A DNA stretch of 64,000 bases from DT-110 sp030148525. Lineage in GTDB: Bacteria > Bacteroidota > Bacteroidia > Chitinophagales > Saprospiraceae. The stretch lies in the NCBI GenBank assembly GCA_965227445.1, contig OZ245751.1:2046001-2110000 (forward strand). Direction: 5' to 3'. The position numbers and the translations under genes were made by a program. This document shows positions 16,212 through 27,031 of this stretch, piece by piece. Positions within the stretch are counted from its first letter, which is position 1, and each line of letters begins with the position of its first letter. The notes below the pieces were generated by a model. It searched no databases. It saw nothing but the letters and a program-made list of their open reading frames with translations, and was not told the origin of the DNA.

Positions 16212-17176
16212 TTTTCAATTCCAATAGGTGCGATTGAGGCCAACCGGTGCACGATCCTCTGGATCGTGCAGGTAATTTTCAAATTCTGCAGTTGCTATTG
16301 AGGTCTCCATCGCCCCGCTATCACATCATCTGAAAGCGAGTTTTGATTCTAGAAGGTGATATTGAGGAGAGGTTAAATGCCTCAGTGTCCTCCGAGCCTG
16401 AGTGGTTTCAATTCCAGTAGGTGCGATTGAGGCCAACCGGTGCACGATCCTCTGGATCGTGCAGGTAATTTTCAAATTCTGCAGTTGCTATTGAGGCCTC
16501 CATCGCCCCGCTATCACATCATCTGAAAGCGAGTTTTGATTCTAGAAGGTGATATTGAGGAGAGGTTAAATGCCTCAGTGTTCTCCGAGCCTGAGTGGTT
16601 TCAATTCCAATAGGTGCGATTGAGGCCAACCGGTGCACGATCCTCTGGATCGTGCAGGTAATTTTCAAATTCTGCAGTTGCTATTGAGGTCTCCATCGCC
16701 CCGCTATCACATCATCTGAAAGCGAGTTTTGATTCTAGAAGGTGATATTGAGGAGAGGTTAAATGCCTCAGTGTTCTCCGAGCCTGAGTGGTTTCAATTC
16801 CAATAGGTGCGATTGAGGCCAACCGGTGCACGATCCTCTGGATCGTGCAGGTAATTTTCAAATTCTGCAGTTGCTATTGAGACCTCCATCGCCCCGCTAT
16901 CACATCATCTGAAAGCGAGTTTTGATTCTAGAAGGTGATATTGAGGAGAGGTTAAATGCCTCAATGTCCTCCGAGCCTGAGTGGTTTCAATTCCAGTAGG
17001 TGCGATTGAGGCCAACCGGTGCACGATCCTCTGGATCGTGCAGGTAATTTTCAAATTCTGCAGTTGCTATTGAGGCCTCCATCGCCCCGCTATCACATCA
17101 TCTGAAAGCGAGTTTTGATTCTAGTAGGTGATATTGAGGAGAGGTTAAATGCCTCAGTGTCCTCCGAGCCTGAGTG
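16212..17176. repeat. degenerate CRISPR trailer: 193-bp block of three repeat-spacer units, amplified five times
   Basis: Units start near 16212, 16405, 16598, 16791 and 16984 with a strict 193-bp period. Each holds one near-canonical CRISPR repeat and two decayed ones (recognisable by TTCAAATTC...ATTGAGG and TTTTGATTCTAG...ATTGAGG) plus the same three spacers. Single-base differences distinguish the units. One spacer contains the palindrome GCACGATCC-TCT-GGATCGTGC. The array is read leftward from a leader at 25 kb, so this is the oldest, leader-distal end. Confidence 0.9.
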
Positions 17177-20100
17177 GTTTCAATTCCAATAGGTGCGATT
17201 GAGGCGATGTCTGATATTTTAGTACCTAAGAGACCTAGGCGTTTCAATTCCAATAGGTGCGATTGAGGCATATCAGTGATTTAAGCCCTTGTCCACATCT
17301 TGTCCGTTTCAATTCCAGTAGGTGCGATTGAGGCAAAAACTGGACCTGTCCGGAATTGATCATTTACAGGTTTCAATTCCAGTAGGTGCGATTGAGGCTG
17401 CCTTTATCATTAAAGGAAAGGCGATCCCCAAAACGTTTCAATTCCAGTAGGTGCGATTGAGGCGAAGATCGGGGAGTATAAGACGGAGGTCTTCCTTAGT
17501 TTCAATTCCAGTAGGTGCGATTGAGGCTATGGCCATAGCTGTCCGCGGTAACTCATAGCTATGTTTCAATTCCAGTAGGTGCGATTGAGGCGCCAAGTGC
17601 CTGGCTGTTTCCCAGTAAGCAGAAAGAGTTTCAATTCCAGTAGGTGCGATTGAGGCGAAAGCGAAAGTACTGAACCACCACCGCCCCGGGTAGTTTCAAT
17701 TCCAGTAGGTGCGATTGAGGCCGGTGGGCCAATCCCGATCTGCACCGCGATAAGCAGTTTCAATTCCAGTAGGTGCGATTGAGGCCAGCTGCCGCAAACC
17801 GTCCACCGATTCGTAATTATCGTTTCAATTCCAGTAGGTGCGATTGAGGCGAACCTGCGGAAGTGGGTAGCGCGATTGAATTTAAGTTTCAATTCCAGTA
17901 GGTGCGATTGAGGCTTAATATTTTTTATCCGTCCTCTGTAGGCCCATCTCGTTTCAATTCCAGTAGGTGCGATTGAGGCTCGCCGACGGCCATTTTGTCG
18001 TTTACAACTTCTCGTGTTTCAATTCCAGTAGGTGCGATTGAGGCAGTTCAACGGTGCATTAAATGTCTTAGGCTTGGTTGTTTCAATTCCAGTAGGTGCG
18101 ATTGAGGCCATTTGACGCAGGTATTGGGCGGTCTGATCCAGGGAGGTTTCAATTCCAGTAGGTGCGATTGAGGCGCTTCATCAAGAAACACTTCATCATA
18201 GTATTTCTGGTTTCAATTCCAGTAGGTGCGATTGAGGCCTGTTTTTTTCTCGGGGGTCGCCTCAGCTAACTACAGTTTCAATTCCAGTAGGTGCGATTGA
18301 GGCCAGCTGCCGCAAACCGTCCACCGATTCGTAATTATCGTTTCAATTCCAGTAGGTGCGATTGAGGCCATTTGACGCAGGTATTGGGCGGTCTGATCCA
18401 GGGAGGTTTCAATTCCAGTAGGTGCGATTGAGGCCCGGCCAGGCTTTTGTAGAAGCCGATCAGGCAGGGATGTTTCAATTCCAGTAGGTGCGATTGAGGC
18501 TACTTTAGAATCTGATGAAGGTAATGTGTTAAGAAAGTTTCAATTCCAGTAGGTGCGATTGAGGCAGCGCTGGTCCCTACTGTCGTTGGGTTCATTACCT
18601 CGTTTCAATTCCAGTAGGTGCGATTGAGGCTGACTGAACACATTAAAATAATAGTCAAGGTAGATATGTTTCAATTCCAGTAGGTGCGATTGAGGCACCA
18701 CCAGGGCTGTCATCAAAAGGTTTAGGAACCTGGTTTCAATTCCAGTAGGTGCGATTGAGGCCTGTACTGCGTACTTCAAAAAAAGTGCCACTATAGGGTT
18801 TCAATTCCAGTAGGTGCGATTGAGGCCACTCATAGATCTATTATACAAGCCTTCATAAAAAGGTTTCAATTCCAGTAGGTGCGATTGAGGCAGCGCGGAT
18901 TTTCAATTGCCGCCGATTTGTTTACCCGTTTCAATTCCAGTAGGTGCGATTGAGGCTACTTTAGAATCTGATGAAGGTAATGTGTTAAGAAAGTTTCAAT
19001 TCCAGTAGGTGCGATTGAGGCAGCGCTGGTCCCTACTGTCGTTGGGTTCATTACCTCGTTTCAATTCCAGTAGGTGCGATTGAGGCACCACCAGGGCTGT
19101 CATCAAAAGGTTTAGGAACCTGGTTTCAATTCCAGTAGGTGCGATTGAGGCCTGTACTGCGTACTTCAAAAAAAGTGCCACTATAGGGTTTCAATTCCAG
19201 TAGGTGCGATTGAGGCCACTCATAGATCTATTATACAAGCCTTCATAAAAAGGTTTCAATTCCAGTAGGTGCGATTGAGGCAGCGCGGATTTTCAATTGC
19301 CGCCGATTTGTTTACCCGTTTCAATTCCAGTAGGTGCGATTGAGGCAATGATGGAGGAATACCACAACATCCTGCAAGAATAGTTTCAATTCCAGTAGGT
19401 GCGATTGAGGCAAGACACAAAAGTCTCATACCAAGTGTGCCCGAATCGGTTTCAATTCCAGTAGGTGCGATTGAGGCCGGCCTCGACGTACTTACTCAAG
19501 TCCTCATCCTCGGTTTCAATTCCAGTAGGTGCGATTGAGGCCCGAGTTCGGCACTGGTACCGAGTACCTCGAAGGGGTTTCAATTCCAGTAGGTGCGATT
19601 GAGGCGAGCAGACCCCGCTCGAGCTTGAGAGCATCAATGTAGGTTTCAATTCCAGTAGGTGCGATTGAGGCCCGAAATTACGGCGGCGAAATCTTGGACC
19701 AAAGGAGTTTCAATTCCAGTAGGTGCGATTGAGGCTATCTCTGCAATCATCGCAGTGGATGCCAACAATGAGTTTCAATTCCAGTAGGTGCGATTGAGGC
19801 CCTCACACAATATGTTGAAGTACACAATCCCTTACAAGTTTCAATTCCAGTAGGTGCGATTGAGGCTTTATCTGATTGATCATTTCTTATCTTTTTTCAG
19901 GGTTTCAATTCCAGTAGGTGCGATTGAGGCTATCTCTGCAATCATCGCAGTGGATGCCAACAATGAGTTTCAATTCCAGTAGGTGCGATTGAGGCCCTGG
20001 ATGTCTGAGCGCTCAGGGTTATACACTACCTGTTTCAATTCCAGTAGGTGCGATTGAGGCGACGGTATTGCGTATCCTAAAAGGGTTAGGATACGAGTTT

Positions 20101-23100
20101 CAATTCCAGTAGGTGCGATTGAGGCAAGGCCGCACTACTCACTGTGTGCCTCCCTCCGTGGTTTCAATTCCAGTAGGTGCGATTGAGGCGACCTGGGTAA
20201 TGGTGCGTGGGTAGTCAATGCCGAGTTTCAATTCCAGTAGGTGCGATTGAGGCCCCATCAAGCAAGAGATCACCGACGGCGTATATTCGTTTCAATTCCA
20301 GTAGGTGCGATTGAGGCGCGGCAGGCGTTGCACAATTATACTGGCGATGCCAAGTTTCAATTCCAGTAGGTGCGATTGAGGCTCCAGGCCGACGATAGTA
20401 ATTCAGACGTAATAAATTCGTTTCAATTCCAGTAGGTGCGATTGAGGCTGTTCCATTCTCAATATCAACCTGCAAGGTTGTTCGTTTCAATTCCAGTAGG
20501 TGCGATTGAGGCCTGGAACGGTGAGTACTCAGCGCCTACGCCTGGTAGTTTCAATTCCAGTAGGTGCGATTGAGGCGTCTACAGCTCTTTGGGTTAGCCA
20601 TTCCATCACAGGGTTTCAATTCCAGTAGGTGCGATTGAGGCGTAACGTAGCTGCCATTCGCATCGAGGGCGCCATGCCGTTTCAATTCCAGTAGGTGCGA
20701 TTGAGGCTTGATCGCGGTATTTGCGATGGCCTGTGATCACAGGTTTCAATTCCAGTAGGTGCGATTGAGGCATGAATCACAAAAAGGATTCCTGCTACAA
20801 TCGCTGGTTTCAATTCCAGTAGGTGCGATTGAGGCCTGGAACGGTGAGTACTCAGCGCCTACGCCTGGTAGTTTCAATTCCAGTAGGTGCGATTGAGGCA
20901 AAATCGTTGATGGCGTTGCGCCAGACTACCCACTCGTTTCAATTCCAGTAGGTGCGATTGAGGCCGTACTGTCGGGAAATTGATATTCAAACCTGGCGGA
21001 GTTTCAATTCCAGTAGGTGCGATTGAGGCGGTGGGTATCAAGAATATATGAGAGATCAGAAAAAGCGTTTCAATTCCAGTAGGTGCGATTGAGGCCGGGC
21101 AGCCCATCGGTCAGGCGATGATCTTCAATTGTTTCAATTCCAGTAGGTGCGATTGAGGCTGATTGCCGGGGTGGCCGTAGCCTCTTTCGCTTACGGTTTC
21201 AATTCCAGTAGGTGCGATTGAGGCATTGTTGTTCCTGAAATAATGGAGGGCAAAGAGGGGTTTCAATTCCAGTAGGTGCGATTGAGGCGCCACGACGAAC
21301 ATTTTGCCGCCATCAAGGACGCCAGTTTCAATTCCAGTAGGTGCGATTGAGGCCGGAAAAACGACCCGTCGGTGGTCTGCTCTAATTTCGTTTCAATTCC
21401 AGTAGGTGCGATTGAGGCGGTGCTGGTGTTGACCTATCTCCTTACTTAGATAATAGTTTCAATTCCAGTAGGTGCGATTGAGGCCGAATTGGATGGGGGC
21501 GTTTTGGAATTGTTCAACAGTTTCAATTCCAGTAGGTGCGATTGAGGCAAGGGCAACCACATTTCGTGCAGCCTGGCATCTCCGTTTCAATTCCAGTAGG
21601 TGCGATTGAGGCCTACCTGGTTGTTTTGATTGCCTCCAAGGATGTATAGTTTCAATTCCAGTAGGTGCGATTGAGGCCAAAAGATATTGACCTAGACTTT
21701 AGCGAGCTTGAAGGTTTCAATTCCAGTAGGTGCGATTGAGGCACACCACGAAAAGCTGGCCCTGGTCGCCTTTCATGAGTTTCAATTCCAGTAGGTGCGA
21801 TTGAGGCCGCCGTCAGCCTCGGCGAAAACCCCACCCTACAGAAGTTTCAATTCCAGTAGGTGCGATTGAGGCCGGTTTGTACATGCTTCCCGGACTGATG
21901 GGATTCAGTTTCAATTCCAGTAGGTGCGATTGAGGCTGGCGCTGGTGGAGCCCTGGTGGGTCTCGCCGCCAAGTTTCAATTCCAGTAGGTGCGATTGAGG
22001 CAGGTATCGAGGACGCCATCAGCCAGGTCCTGGGCTAGTTTCAATTCCAGTAGGTGCGATTGAGGCCTCGATAATTTGGTCCACCTGGTCAATGGTCATA
22101 TCGTTTCAATTCCAGTAGGTGCGATTGAGGCCGAGCAGATCAAAACCTTCAAGTGGATCGCCAAGACGTTTCAATTCCAGTAGGTGCGATTGAGGCCCAT
22201 TACTACACCGCTCCCCGCAAGCAATTCAATCAGTTTCAATTCCAGTAGGTGCGATTGAGGCCAAGTCCAAAGCGATGCGAATCGCCCAGCAGGCAGGTTT
22301 CAATTCCAGTAGGTGCGATTGAGGCACACCACGAAAAGCTGGCCCTGGTCGCCTTTCATGAGTTTCAATTCCAGTAGGTGCGATTGAGGCTTCACACAAT
22401 TTTAAACCTTGGAATCGCATTTGAAAGTTTCAATTCCAGTAGGTGCGATTGAGGCTGGGTATGTTTGCGTTTACCGTCGCCGGGCCCTTTGGTTTCAATT
22501 CCAGTAGGTGCGATTGAGGCTTACGACGAGTCAACCGACCCGCCACAGCCATACACGTTTCAATTCCAGTAGGTGCGATTGAGGCTGCCTGGTGCCCTGT
22601 TTGGCGCGGCCACGCAATATCGTTTCAATTCCAGTAGGTGCGATTGAGGCTCCCGATGTCCCGCCTCCTGTTAAGTGGCTGCCTGGTTTCAATTCCAGTA
22701 GGTGCGATTGAGGCGGCTCACCTGTATAACTTTTCGCGCCTCGAATGATGTTTCAATTCCAGTAGGTGCGATTGAGGCTGCTTTTACAGTCGCCGTATCT
22801 ATCCTGGTAGGTGGTTTCAATTCCAGTAGGTGCGATTGAGGCCACTTGCCGGGATGTCTGGTACCAATATGGTAATCTGTTTCAATTCCAGTAGGTGCGA
22901 TTGAGGCCAGGTCATGTTTGGGCATTCAATTACAATTAATACCGTTTCAATTCCAGTAGGTGCGATTGAGGCTTATCTAAGTATGGCGAAAGATCGGCTG
23001 TTAGGGCGTTTCAATTCCAGTAGGTGCGATTGAGGCCCCCATTCGCACAACTTCGCCGCCTCCTTTATTTGCGTTTCAATTCCAGTAGGTGCGATTGAGG

Positions 23101-25043
23101 CCCTCCAACCTCAACGTTGTTCCGATCGACACCAACGGGTTTCAATTCCAGTAGGTGCGATTGAGGCCACCTACCTCAACCGATCTATGCAAAATCCAAA
23201 CGGTTTCAATTCCAGTAGGTGCGATTGAGGCAAAATCCTCGAAAGAATCGTTGTCCTGCATGTATGGTTTCAATTCCAGTAGGTGCGATTGAGGCGCGTG
23301 GGCTTAACTTCCCGTATAACCCGTAGCATTTCGTTTCAATTCCAGTAGGTGCGATTGAGGCACCTCGTGACGTGCCGATGGAGAAGGTGCGGAGGTAGTT
23401 TCAATTCCAGTAGGTGCGATTGAGGCCCGCTACACGTAGTAGGTAACATACGCATGGAAAAGTTTCAATTCCAGTAGGTGCGATTGAGGCTGCCACGACA
23501 TATTACGAAAGACCATAGACATTGCGTTTCAATTCCAGTAGGTGCGATTGAGGCTACTCGGTATATCCGATAGTGGACACCATGTAATTGTTTCAATTCC
23601 AGTAGGTGCGATTGAGGCCTACCGTGTGCTTATCAATGAGTGGACTGATCACTAGTTTCAATTCCAGTAGGTGCGATTGAGGCTCCGCTCTGGCGAACAC
23701 TCCTTATAACTACACCGAGTTTCAATTCCAGTAGGTGCGATTGAGGCTCTCCATCATGGATTCGATCTCTTCGCGATCCAGTCGTTTCAATTCCAGTAGG
23801 TGCGATTGAGGCTCGATTCGATCAAACCACATGGAGTTGAACCCACCGGGTTTCAATTCCAGTAGGTGCGATTGAGGCGGTTATTATTTGACCCGACCAT
23901 AGTCTCCCTTTTTGGTTTCAATTCCAGTAGGTGCGATTGAGGCGTGATGTATGTAGAGCGTTGGACTTATCGCCACCGAGTTTCAATTCCAGTAGGTGCG
24001 ATTGAGGCATGTAATACGATTTGGTCTACTCCTATCAGTATTAGGTTTCAATTCCAGTAGGTGCGATTGAGGCAGGTGGCCGGTGATAGTATGCAACCGG
24101 TACTATTCGGTTTCAATTCCAGTAGGTGCGATTGAGGCCGATGCGGCCGGGCGCGTTGCTTTTTTGCCGGAAGGGTTTCAATTCCAGTAGGTGCGATTGA
24201 GGCCAACAGTGCATTGATCGCGTAGGAGGCCAGGATGCGTTTCAATTCCAGTAGGTGCGATTGAGGCGCCGACAATGCCTGATTTTACAGCCCCAGGCAG
24301 CGTTTCAATTCCAGTAGGTGCGATTGAGGCATCATCGCATAGAAGCAGCTGCGGGGCATCTGTACCGTTTCAATTCCAGTAGGTGCGATTGAGGCTCGCA
24401 CCAGGATCGCCGAACGTGTCGTAATCCTGTGTTTCAATTCCAGTAGGTGCGATTGAGGCCTTGAACATGTCGGTGATCGTGGTCGTATTATCTTGTTTCA
24501 ATTCCAGTAGGTGCGATTGAGGCTCAACCGTTACCTCCATACCCGTTACCGAGGCCATCTTGTTTCAATTCCAGTAGGTGCGATTGAGGCGTGTGTCAAT
24601 TGCAACGAAGGCGTTTGTGTCTGCGAGTTTCAATTCCAGTAGGTGCGATTGAGGCAAGATGCGATCGAGGAAGTATGGCCATAGCTGTCCGGTTTCAATT
24701 CCAGTAGGTGCGATTGAGGCCTGGAAACGTATTGTTCGTGGGGCTGCTGAGCGTTGTTTCAATTCCAGTAGGTGCGATTGAGGCGTGCGGGCCAGCTGCG
24801 TGTTGACCCGTTGTACCTCATGTTTCAATTCCAGTAGGTGCGATTGAGGCTGGTAAGGCTTGCCATTGATAAAGAAAGTATCGAAGTTTCAATTCCAGTA
24901 GGTGCGATTGAGGCGGTGCTGTGTCTGTCAATGAGATTATGACCAACTTCGTTTCAATTCCAGTAGGTGCGATTGAGGCCAATCCGGGGGCGTCGGTCCC
25001 TGGTTCGCAAGACAGTTTCAATTCCAGTAGGTGCGATTGAGGC
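17177..25043 (-). CRISPR. large type I-B CRISPR array, 122 canonical repeats
   Basis: I count 122 copies of a 29-bp repeat (plus-strand form starts GTTTCAATTCCAGTAGG and ends TGCGATTGAGGC), mean spacing about 64.8 bp, with spacers mostly 35-36 nt. The first two copies carry A for G at position 13. On the minus strand the repeat ends in ATTGAAAC, the usual crRNA 5' handle of type I-B, so the crRNA strand is minus, collinear with the cas genes. Several spacers are duplicated (17786/18304, 18109/18369, 19735/19931, 20513/20836, 21743/22326) and a seven-spacer block at 18501-18927 recurs as six at 18957-19317. Confidence 0.98.
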
Positions 25044-25251
25044 AGCGGGAGATTCTATGTATCACCCGCTGAAAAACAGTGTTTTAGTGCAGTCAAAGTA
25101 GCGATTACCAGTGGATTTACCAAGTCTATCGACGATAGGGTTGTTATACCCGGTTATCGACGATGGTGGTAATCGATTGATTTACAGGTTTTTAACCAAA
25201 TTTTCAAAGAACATTTTTGCGAAAGCAAGATACAAGGCTGATCACCGACGA
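25044..25251 (-). promoter_or_regulatory. CRISPR leader between cas2 and the array
   Basis: An AT-richer, noncoding 208-bp stretch adjoining the least degenerate end of the array. It contains AGCGGG/CCCGCT (about 25044-25069) next to the first repeat, and the direct repeat TATCGACGAT at 25127-25136 and 25155-25164 with 28-bp spacing. The latter could be a docking site for integration or a regulator. No clear -7 element was recognised. Confidence 0.7.
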
Positions 25252-25515
25252 CTACAGAAACTGATCCGTATCGTTCAACGACTTGCCGATCAGTTGTTTA
25301 TCCATGTGGTAGGTATGACGACTTTTGAACAGGATAAAACTGTCGTAGCTCTCATCCATGATCTCCTTAGCTTTGTACACCAATTCTTTTACCTGGACTT
25401 CACTAAGCTCCCCTTCGAAAACAGAATTTTGTATCCAGTGGAGGTATGCCCGGCAAAGCTTAAGCATTTTGGGCGTTCGTTCGGCTGCCACATCGTACAC
25501 TGCAATAATATACAT
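25252..25515 (-). CDS. cas2: CRISPR-associated endonuclease Cas2
   Basis: An 87-residue protein beginning MYIIAVYDVAAERTPKML, the ferredoxin-fold beta1-alpha1 of Cas2 with the conserved Asp of YDV, and SVFEGELSE in the usual position. With Cas1 it forms the spacer integrase. I chose the ATG at 25515, which overlaps the cas1 TAA by one base (TAATG), over a GTG two codons upstream. It is the last cas gene, and the leader and array follow directly. Confidence 0.97.
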   Translation of the reverse strand: MYIIAVYDVAAERTPKMLKLCRAYLHWIQNSVFEGELSEVQVKELVYKAKEIMDESYDSFILFKSRHTYHMDKQLIGKSLNDTDQFL

Positions 25516-26525
25516 TACCACCAGATTTTGAAAGGTTGGAAATCCGGTTCCATCTTGAGCAGGTATTTGGCCAGCTTATAGCAATCCAGGCGCAGTAAAT
25601 GCCGGTAACTTACCTTTCGGCCCAACTTGCGATGATGAATCGTCTGTTGAAGGCGCTCCTCCCAGTTTTTGACCACTACTTTACGACCCGTGGGAGAGAG
25701 GAAGCAAGCTTCGTCAACGTAATCGAAATGTTCCCGCCGTATTTCACGCCGGTTGCACAGGCGAAAGATCAAGCGATCAACCAAAATGGGCTTGAAAATC
25801 TCCGATATATCCAGCGCCAGGCTATACCGGCGGGTACCGGGCTCGTGCAAATAACTGATGGTCGGATTCAGCTGTGAATTGTAAATGGCGTCCAGACAAA
25901 CTGTGTAACACAAGGAATTCCCAAAGCTCAGGAGGGCATTGAGCTCGTCCTTTGGTGGGCGTTTACGTCGGCCCTCCCAGGAAAAGTGCGTTACGATCTG
26001 ACCAAAACTGTCGTAATACTGTTGTCGGCTGTTTCCTTCCAGCCCCATGAGTGCGCCAATATCCTGAGCTGAAGGTATTTGTTGTTGGAGCGATTCGAGA
26101 GCAAGGATGTAGGAGGCTACCTCTTTTTCCCGGCTTTGATAATAACGTAAAGTGCGTAGCATATTGGCCATTGCTGCATCCACCAGGGCCCGTGCAATCG
26201 TCATGCGAAGTTTGGATTTGCGATAGGCATCGGCCTGAGCGATGAGCATTTGACCGGCCAGTAAGTATTCTTTAGGGCTAAACGACCCGGTATAGTGTTG
26301 GTAATAATCAAAGAAATGAACAGGTATATGGTGGCGCCCCAGGAAGTTATACAAAGCACTATTGGTATCAAGGCTGCCAAACACGTACAGGGCGCTTACC
26401 CCGGCTACGGGCAAAAAACGAGCCTTGGGGTGGGGGTGCTCTTCATTGGGGACTGGATCGAATTTCAGGGTATTGTCGCGCCTGCTCATACGCCCCGGGT
26501 TGAATAAATAATAGGCTTTTCTCAT
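25515..26525 (-). CDS. cas1: CRISPR-associated endonuclease Cas1 (type I-B)
   Basis: A 336-residue protein. The N-terminal beta domain starts MRKAYYLFNPGRMSRR. The C-terminal helical domain carries the metal-binding Glu in MGLEGNSRQQYY, the His in SYLHEPGTRRYSL and the acidic residue in ALDISEIFKP, so the integrase active site is complete. I chose the ATG at 26525; an upstream extension would overlap cas4 in another frame and has no Cas1 features. It lies 11 bp after cas4 and overlaps cas2 by one base. Base composition is like the host chromosome, unlike the AT-richer effector genes upstream. Confidence 0.97.
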   Translation of the reverse strand: MRKAYYLFNPGRMSRRDNTLKFDPVPNEEHPHPKARFLPVAGVSALYVFGSLDTNSALYNFLGRHHIPVHFFDYYQHYTGSFSPKEYLLAGQMLIAQADAYRKSKLRMTIARALVDAAMANMLRTLRYYQSREKEVASYILALESLQQQIPSAQDIGALMGLEGNSRQQYYDSFGQIVTHFSWEGRRKRPPKDELNALLSFGNSLCYTVCLDAIYNSQLNPTISYLHEPGTRRYSLALDISEIFKPILVDRLIFRLCNRREIRREHFDYVDEACFLSPTGRKVVVKNWEERLQQTIHHRKLGRKVSYRHLLRLDCYKLAKYLLKMEPDFQPFKIWW

Positions 26526-26536
26526 GGGTTCGTAGT

Positions 26537-27031
26537 TCAGACAAAACAAAAATCCCGGTAGGCGCAGGTCTTGCAGTAGGTTTTCTGTACAAGTGGCGGA
26601 CACTGCGGTGACTCCACAATGCGTTGGATCTCTGCTTCCCATCCGCGAATATCAGAACGTATCGCATCGGTCAGATAGACTTCACGGGTACGCCGGTGTT
26701 TGGGGTACTCGAGCAGGCCGCGTACCTCCGGGATACCAGCCTGCTCGAGCATGTACAGGTAATAGTGGACCTGGGCCACGTGTGCATGTTCCAGTTTAGG
26801 ACTTTTTTTGACTTCGCGCACTATTTTTTCCTTTGGGTCGAAATGGTCAATTTTCAGGTACCCCAGATTGAGTTCCCGCCAGCGGGAGGGACGGCGGGTG
26901 TAGGCGTGCTGGCCAAGGAGCTTTCCTTCACCCACCGCCTGGCTGTTGTCTTCCTGCCGCATACCTTTGTGGTGTAGCCATAGCTTGCGGTGGCATAGGT
27001 GGTAGTAGGTGATGTGGGAGGCGGAGATCAT
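26537..27031 (-). CDS. cas4: CRISPR-associated exonuclease Cas4
   Basis: A 164-residue Cas4 of the short type. The N-terminal Cys is in ITYYHLCHRKLWLH. The nuclease core is GEGKLLGQHAYTRR and LGYLKIDHFD with VREVKKSPKLEHAHVAQ. The C-terminal cluster CKTCAYRDFC, with the first Cys, can ligate an Fe-S cluster. It trims prespacers and selects the PAM with Cas1-Cas2. The ATG overlaps the cas3 stop by 4 bases (ATGA), so the genes are coupled. Confidence 0.95.
   Translation of the reverse strand: MISASHITYYHLCHRKLWLHHKGMRQEDNSQAVGEGKLLGQHAYTRRPSRWRELNLGYLKIDHFDPKEKIVREVKKSPKLEHAHVAQVHYYLYMLEQAGIPEVRGLLEYPKHRRTREVYLTDAIRSDIRGWEAEIQRIVESPQCPPLVQKTYCKTCAYRDFCFV

Noticed and set aside
20161..20935. 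10-nt complementary match (GTGGGTAGTC / GACTACCCAC) between two spacers
   Set aside because: Too short among 122 spacers to claim a shared target.
17566..25021. Many minus-strand open frames with repeated ASIAPTGIET / PQSHLLELK / LNRTYWN words
   Set aside because: These are translations of the CRISPR repeat in its three frames, interrupted by spacers; not genes.
25111..25581. Plus-strand 156-codon frame across leader and cas2
   Set aside because: Antisense to cas2 with no recognisable features.
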